A stretch of DNA of 64,000 bases, taken from positions 34,735,653 to 34,799,652 of the forward strand of contig NC_079478.1 of assembly GCF_026230105.1 (NCBI RefSeq), given 5' to 3'. Below the pieces are notes generated by a model that did not search any database, was not told the origin of the DNA, and saw only the letters and a list, made by a program, of their open reading frames with translations. The position numbers were made by a program, and so were the translations under genes. Source of the stretch: Diorhabda sublineata (Eukaryota > Arthropoda > Insecta > Coleoptera > Chrysomelidae). Below are positions 57,600-64,000 of this stretch, piece after piece (within the stretch, counting starts at the first letter, position 1; every line of letters begins with the position of its first letter).

Positions 57600-58200
57600 A
57601 TATAATAACTTTTACTACTCCAAACGAAGTATCCACCATGAATAAAGTGAATATCAACCCGAAGAAAGCTCCTGGTTTTGACTTAATCACAGGGAAAATA
57701 CTAAAACATTCACCAAAGAAACCTATAATCAAATTAACGCAAATTGTAAACGCAGCCTTCCGCCCTGAAAATATGGGTAACTTTTGGAAAGTATCTGAAG
57801 TCATAATGATTCCCAAACCAGGAAAATCACCAAACGTAGGCTCTTAATTCAGACCAATATCACTATTACCAATGATATTGAAGCTACTGATACTGATGTC
57901 ATAGGAAAATCACTGTTCCTCTGGTTTCATAGACGTGGCTCAGGCATTTGACAAAGTTTGGCATAGGAGGCACAAATATAAGCTAAATAAACTCTTCTCT
58001 TGCCTAACCAATATGCAAAGCTATTACGAGTCCTAGATAAAAGAGCCTTTAGAATAATGCTTGCTTAGACTTGAAAGAAATCAACGCAGGTGTACCACAA
58101 GGTAGTGTTCTTGACGTGCTGAAATTTCTCAATGAGCTTGAAAAACTTTAACCCTTAATAAGAAATTTTGTAACGGTGACCAATTAATAAGACCAACTGA
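57600..58200 (+). mobile_element. jockey-like LINE reverse transcriptase remnant
   Basis: The plus strand reads NPKKAPGFDLITGKILKHSP, then MGNFWKVSEVIMIPKPGKSP, a stop, FRPISLLPMILKLL, then (after a deletion) SGFIDVAQAFDKVWHRR (motif A, catalytic Asp) and frame-shifted AGVPQGSVLDVL-like sequence. The piece between the FRPISLL block and motif A is missing. Confidence 0.88.
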
Positions 58201-59117
58201 CCTTTTATGACCAATTTCTGACCTTTCAGATGGTATAATTGGTCAATCGAAATTCCATACAGGGTGTTAAGATCGCGGAGCCTGATTTTACTTTTTAAAT
58301 TATACTACAATCAACGCTCGTCGGTCAGAATTGAATATGATATGCAATAAAACCGGATTTACATCAGAATCTTAATATTAAAAACCGAATCAATTTTCTA
58401 AATAAGTACTTTTATACTATCCGACTGTATTATTTGATATTCGCCAAAAAGAAATCATGAATCAACACGAAAATTAAAAATAGACCGTGCCTCGATTCTG
58501 AGATATGTTATATCACGTATCATCGTCAAAATTTTATGGAACTGCTTTGTTAATTTCGTGGACCGGTTCCATCTTTTGAGACTCAAGAAATTTTTTTTTG
58601 TTTTACGAGATTAATATTTTTTTTTTCAAATAACTAAATAACATAATTATGGTTCGATAAAACTATTGCACAGTTATTTTTCGTGAAATAGGGGGTCGTT
58701 TTGGAAATAATTTCGAGTAGAATCAATCTGGGGTTATAATCGTTTGTGTTTAGTGTTGTTTAAGGTTATTTATAATACGAAAATAGCTTTTCAAAGTTTT
58801 ATTTTAACTCTGTTAATAGCTTAAAATCAAAATTCGGTATATTAAGGTTAAGATTACTCAAAAATTTTACGTTATCTAAGAAATACTTATTTAATTAATC
58901 CTGTGTCTTTTGTTTAATTTCCTGCCGTCTTATCCCTCGATTTTAGATTCAAATTTTCTTTTGTGATTCTATTCCTTATTTTGTCGCATTCTACTTTTTT
59001 GTTTCTGTGTGATTGTCCATGATACTTTTTCATTTATTTCTGTTTTTATTTGTTTTGGCATTTCCACTGAATAATCCCCAGTTCTCTCGTTTATCTCTTC
59101 TCAATCTTCCACCTTCT
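58201..59117. other. no recognisable gene
   Basis: TACAGGGTGTTAAGATCGCG at 58258 looks like a mariner-type terminal repeat without a partner. Otherwise AT-rich. Confidence 0.45.
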
Positions 59118-59285
59118 ACTAAGTTGGAATTTCTAGAACCGTTGGCGATGCTCATACTGAACACACTGTAAACAGTTTACCTTTAGTCACTGAAGACGAT
59201 AATTTGGTTATCGAAACGCGCGTCAGACAGTGTAATTGTAAGTTTTGGTGTAGTGGTGGTGTAAACAGTTTATTCAGTACTTGTG
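59118..59285 (+). repeat. dispersed repeat, partner of 50930-51070
   Basis: AGTTGGAATTTCTAGAACCG, TGAAGACGATAATTTGGTTA and GGTGTAGTGGTGGTGTAAAC match the 50.9-kb copy with scattered substitutions. The 105-codon frame at 59204-59521 runs out of it into T-rich sequence and is not a gene. Confidence 0.7.
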
Positions 59286-61140
59286 TTAGTTTCATGTCAA
59301 GGTATTTGAAACTTTTGACCTACTCTATATTTGATTCTTCTTATTTTATCTTATGCGTCTTCTCATTTAGGCTTTTTATCGTCGACTTAGTTTTGTGTTC
59401 GCTTATTTTCATATACATTATCTTTGAGTTAAAGGTTTTCTCATCTTCTACCATTATTACCATGTCATCTCTGATATTTGAATGTCTTCCATTTTCGAAA
59501 GTCCAACTTTATACTGTTTAATTTGTCTTTTTGTTATTTTTATTCATTATTTCACATTTAAATAATAATGAACATGGTCTACACATAAAATTTCTTCCTT
59601 GTTCTATTTCAATCAACTTCTACAATATCCCCAGGACCTATAAACAATGAGAAATTCCTTTCATTTGGGAACTACTGATGTAATTGTCTGTATAACCTCC
59701 GAAGAGTACTTTTAGGAAAAACAGAGCTACGTCAGACGCTCTATAATAGTTTCAAATCATATTGTCCATAAAGACAATTCCAAATAAATGATTGAACCCA
59801 GTAGTGACTGACTCTTCATCTATACCAACCTTCTAAATTTTGTCCATGTCTTCAATCAATTTCAATGAGAAAATTCTTTCATTTATAAACTGTATAACCT
59901 CTAGAGAGTAGTTTTATAAAGGCCAGAGCTGCTTCAAGATATTTTTGATAATAAAAATACTTCCAAATAGTTTTTAATGATATTTATAGAGAAATGATGA
60001 TTCTAATTTTTTGTATGAAACATCTTGCTGAAACTTTTGGGCTTTGGATCCCCAGGATCTTTAATTCATGTATATTGTCACTTGTCTTACTCATGGAACG
60101 TACTTTTAGGACAACTAAGTTGTTACTCCAATTCTTTTGAGCCCCAAAGTTCTTTTATATACAATTGCTGTCACAAATTGTATTTGAGTGATATATAAAA
60201 GTTTCTAATCATCTTGATTCTTCAGTTTGTGAATGATTCTATGAATAATTCTCTTATATCATCTTTTGTGTTCTATCTTTTATCATGAATCTATTTTCTT
60301 CGCTCTGATTTAAATGATTTTTACAACAAATTTATAAATACATTATTCATCGTTGTTTCCTTTATCTTTAGATACTAAAAAAAGACCCTGAAACATACAA
60401 GTAATTTTTTATCTCTCACTACTCGTAAGTAGATAAAGACTACCCTGGAAGATAACGTGCGACCTCGGTGTCGACTAACGCACTTATAACCAACAAACCA
60501 AATTAGTATTCAAGGAGAGGCCGCCGCAAGAACAAAACGAGAAGAGCGAAACTATGTATTCTCATTTTATTTTCTTCTTCTTCTTCTTCTTATTGGAATT
60601 TCTCAGAACTGGTGTTCTTCTTTTGGAACTGTATGATCTTGCTAGGAACTTTATTTTTACTTCTGCTATGCAAGGTGTATGTGAGACTGGTACAATCTAT
60701 TAGAATAGATGTTTTTATTGATATAAAAAGAGCCGTTTACAGCGCGAGATAAATAGAAGAATGTAGTCAGTAAAAGTTGTCGATAATACAATTTTTTTAT
60801 CTTTGAAGAATTTAATATCAACGTTAATGATGATGAAAATAATATTGGCTGCTTTTAAATCGATTAACTTCATTTCAATTTCAATAGTATGATTCTGAAA
60901 CTTGAAAGATCTTACAGCGATCAGTCATTTCATCGATCAAAAGAAAACCTTTTGTGTAAACGTGACTGATCACATCCCAGCTAAGAAAAAACTATAAATG
61001 TGGAAATCAACCGCAGTAATTGAAGTAATTAACAAATAATAGAAACTGATTATGATAAAGTTTTTATTTGTTACAAGTTTTTATTAACAATTAGAATATT
61101 TTTTACATTCTATGGGTTAATAATGTCTTGGTGGAGGCTT
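59286..61140. other. no recognisable gene
   Basis: AT-rich. (TTC)n/(CTT)n at 60573-60591 resembles the inverted GAA tail of the LINEs above, but no attached coding sequence was seen. Confidence 0.45.
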
Positions 61141-61149
61141 ACAACTAGT

Positions 61150-61620
61150 GATACTTTATATTAGGTCTATTGGTCAAAATTTTTTCAGTCTTTTCGCGTT
61201 TCGTGGCGTTAACAACTCCTCTAGTAGTGGATTTGGGTGGGTTTCTATAGTTTTGTAGTATTTGATGATCCTCTCTTGGACAACCTCTTGTCCAGTGGGC
61301 ACTTCCAGGTCCACGTGAATGGTGTGATTTGTTATATACCATGAAGCATCTACTAGTTGGGATCTCTGATTAATATTTATACTAGATTTGGGAGCGCAAC
61401 CCCACAGCTCTATTCCATATGTCCATATAATCTTGATGAAAGATTTGTAAATAATGACTTTGTTTTCAAGGGAGACTTTGGATTTTCTCCCTATCAACCA
61501 ATGTAGTTTTTTTACTTTTATATTAAGTTTTTTGTCTACGTGGATTCCTAAGTATTTGGCACTATCTGCTTGTGGTATTTCCGTATTGTTATGACAAAGT
61601 TGAAAAAGTATTTAGTGCGT
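61150..61620 (-). mobile_element. jockey-like LINE reverse transcriptase C-terminus
   Basis: The minus strand reads AKYLGIHVDKKLNIKVKKLH, then WLIGRKSKVSLENKVIIYKS, FIKIIWTYGIELWGCAPKSS, VDASWYITNHTIHVDLEVPT and ETHPNPLLEELL. This is the thumb and C-terminal part of a jockey-clade LINE. It is largely one open frame (61497-61174, 107 codons). The upstream palm is absent. Opposite in strand to 57600-58200. Confidence 0.9.
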
Positions 61621-61699
61621 AAAAATAGTTTCAGCGTAAATAAACACAACAAAAATATGCGCGTCTGATTTACTATTTAGTGATGGATGGAATTTTTGA

Positions 61700-62650
61700 A
61701 CTAATTGAAAGAATGAATCTTAAAATAAAGGCAAGATTTAAATTTAGCGCCATTTATGCGGCGAAGTTTTGACAACCGTAAAAAAACAAATCGACAGCTA
61801 ACAGTTTACGATTAAGATAGCAGGTGGAGAGATTAATTAGAAAATTCCGGGATACAGGATCCGATGGAGATGCCAAAGAAACTGGTCGTCAAAAAACAAA
61901 TCGTTCAAATGTTAATATCGAAGCATTTCGTTAGAGTGACAATCCAGGAGCCTCAATTCGACGTCGTGGATAAGAATTTCGAATTTCAAGAAGCTCTCTG
62001 TATTCACTAAGGATCTGCGTCTCTATGCTTACAAAATTCAATTAGCTGAAGCCTAATCATACAAAGCGAATAATTTATTAAATTTATCATTGAACATCAA
62101 CAAATGGATACTGATTTTTCGATCAAAATCATCATAAGTGACGGGAATCCACATGTGATTGTCGAAAAAGAAACGCATCCACAACATATCACTGTTTGGT
62201 GTGCATTTTTTTAAAAATGAGGTTGATGAAGCAGTTACTGTTACTGATGCTGGATATCGCGACATGATAATTCAGTTCCTTGTGCCGATATTGATGTGGC
62301 CAATATATGGTTTCAACAAGACGGTGTCACAAGTCATAAAATCCATGAAATAATTTAATTACTACATGAGACATTTGCAGTGTACTTTCACGTTTCAGTA
62401 ATCAGAATTGGCCCCCTATATTGTGTGATTTAACACCATTAGATTTCTTTTTATGGGATTATTTAATCGTCTACAAGCCCACAACCACGAGTGCATTGAA
62501 GGAGTAGATTCAACGTGCATGAACGAAATTGTTTATACAGAAAGGGCATGAAAAAATTTGGCAAACGTATGTGTATGCAAAATCGTGAAGGCCATTTGTT
62601 TGATTGTTCTACCATAAATAACCTTATCCTATGTACTTTATGATTCAATG
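61700..62650 (+). mobile_element. decayed Tc1/mariner-superfamily element, family of 38522-39569
   Basis: The plus strand reads in several frames: the GRQKTNRSNVNIEAF linker, EHQQMDTDFS, NPHVIVEKETHPQHITVWCA, VDEAVTVTDAGYRDMIIQFL, VANIWFQQDGVTSHKIHEII, then LCDLTPLDFFLWDYLI and KPTTTSALKE. The third Asp is intact in PLDFFLW, unlike the 38.5-kb copy. Terminal repeats were not located. Many stops and shifts. Confidence 0.88.
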
Positions 62651-63400
62651 AAAAAATTACATCTAAAAGACTATTTTTTCTATTTAATTCATAGATTGCC
62701 TTAATTTTAGGACATAGGCCATTGTATAAAAATATAGATAAAAATTCATTGTGCAGCGCTTTACAAATAATTATTTTAATAAATTGATATAAAATTAGCT
62801 TTTAGCGGATCAAAACCATTTTGTTTTCCGTTTTTTTTTATAGTCAATAATTTAATAAATGAATTTTTTATCATTTCAAGCCGTTATCGATTGCGTTTCT
62901 TCTTTCTCTCATCAATTTTTTGTATCTGATTCAAAACTTCTCAAACTTATCACTATTGTATTTTGATACAACTCTACTGATTTCTCATTTTTTAATTCTT
63001 TTTTTTCGACTATTTCTCGTTTTCGTTAGTGATATTTAAGATAGATTAAGATAATTTCTCTTCATCTTAACGTCCCGCATGCTTCAATTATCTTAATCTT
63101 CGTGTTTTCACAAGCCACAGCTTTCTAGCTTTTCAATATTATATAGAATTTGAGCTATAAAACTGATCCCATAAAAATAAGTACAAAGAATTCATATATG
63201 GGAATCCCTGTAGCCATTCATTACTGTCTTCATCAGCGTCGAGATACTCATGAAAAAAACATGAGGCATGGACCTTACCAAAAATTCACCTTTCTGTACA
63301 TTGAAGATATCCAACGTGGACTCTCATCCATCTAACATCGATGACATTGTCAAATTACTGCATTCAGCAAAAACGTATATTCATCAGAAAACTTTTATCC
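62651..63400. other. no recognisable gene
   Basis: Nothing identified. Confidence 0.5.
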
Positions 63401-63429
63401 ATTTTTCTTTTCTGTTGATTTGGCTTATT

Positions 63430-63880
63430 ATCTTAACCATTCCTCTATAGCCATCAACTACCGACATCACCTCTTCATTGATGTAAAATCTTTCACACCC
63501 AGTCATTTTTTCAAGTCTGGAGACAGAAAATAATCCGTGGGTACTGAATCTGGCAAATACGTTGCATGAAGTAACAATTCAAACTTTAATTCATTAATTT
63601 TGACCATTACAATAACGGATGTTTGAGCTGGTGGATTGTCTTGATGAAACAACACTTTCTTATTAACCAAAAGCGACGGTTTTTACTTGATTTCTTCGCT
63701 CATCTTGTGCACAGGTTTCTCACGTCCAAATTTTCAGTTAATATGCGATGTACAGCACTTTTTGAAATGTTTACTATGTCTATTAGCTCGTGCACTTTCA
63801 GTCGACGATCATCCAGTATCGCTTTGAGGATTTCTGGAGTCGTCACCTTATTTGGTCCACCACTGCCATGCTAGTCTTCG
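63430..63880 (-). mobile_element. mariner-like transposase remnant with core deletion
   Basis: The minus strand reads VTTPEILKAILDDRRLKVHE and LIDIVNISKSAVHRILTENL (DNA-binding part). It then passes directly into KVLFHQDNPPAQTSVIVMVK (second Asp), LLLHATYLPDSVPTDYFLSP (third Asp) and DLKK to a stop. About 100 residues, including the first catalytic Asp, are missing between the two parts. Confidence 0.88.
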
Positions 63881-64000
63881 CAGTCTCACCCAAAAAAGAA
63901 TCTAGTGCAGCTTTTATATTGGTTGGGCCATCGCCAAATAAAAGTATTGTATCAAATAACGATCACCAATTTTTTCTATATTTATAAATGCACTATTGAT

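Noticed and set aside
59204..59521. 105-codon frame beginning MVIETRVRQC
   Set aside because: The start lies inside a dispersed repeat also found at 50.9 kb, and the rest is T-rich low complexity.

Overview
The window looks like insect nuclear DNA: AT-rich, eukaryotic GT-AG introns, and two conserved animal genes in a dense background of old transposable elements. I cannot place it to species. Only two host genes are convincingly supported. The first is Uba2, the catalytic subunit of the SUMO E1 enzyme, on the minus strand (1310-4338). It has eight coding exons that join in frame to a 598-residue protein with all key residues present. The second is the first coding exon of a secreted netrin on the plus strand (17177-18392). 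It encodes a signal peptide, the laminin N-terminal domain and the first laminin-type EGF module, and ends at a splice donor. The remaining netrin exons are not recognisable in the next 45.6 kb, so most of the window is probably one very long netrin intron.

Layout. 1-4338: Uba2 and its T-rich 3' flank. 4.4-11.4 kb: intergenic, with Tc1, mariner, LINE and Helitron-helicase fragments. 11.45-13.8 kb: a Helitron-like element built around eleven 186-bp tandem units. 14-17 kb: netrin upstream region with a mariner fragment and a hAT-like end. 17.2-18.4 kb: netrin exon. 18.4-64 kb: a mosaic of dead elements. It includes at least a dozen mariner fragments, two or three related DDE elements (one with both terminal repeats), Tc1, hAT and a BED-finger hAT gene remnant. 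It also holds Helitron pieces, several non-LTR retrotransposon 3' ends and reverse transcriptase pieces, a GIY-YIG (Penelope-like) fragment, several inverted-repeat MITEs, and a second complete copy of the 186-bp-array Helitron in the opposite orientation (56.2-57.5 kb).

No operon-like organisation, CRISPR array, tRNA or rRNA gene was seen. Almost every transposon coding region is broken by stops and frameshifts. I found no undescribed enzymatic system. The most interesting structures are the Helitron that carries an expanding minisatellite with higher-order repeats, the 222-bp LINE triplication that stays open in one frame, and the set of well-preserved inverted-repeat elements in the netrin intron.
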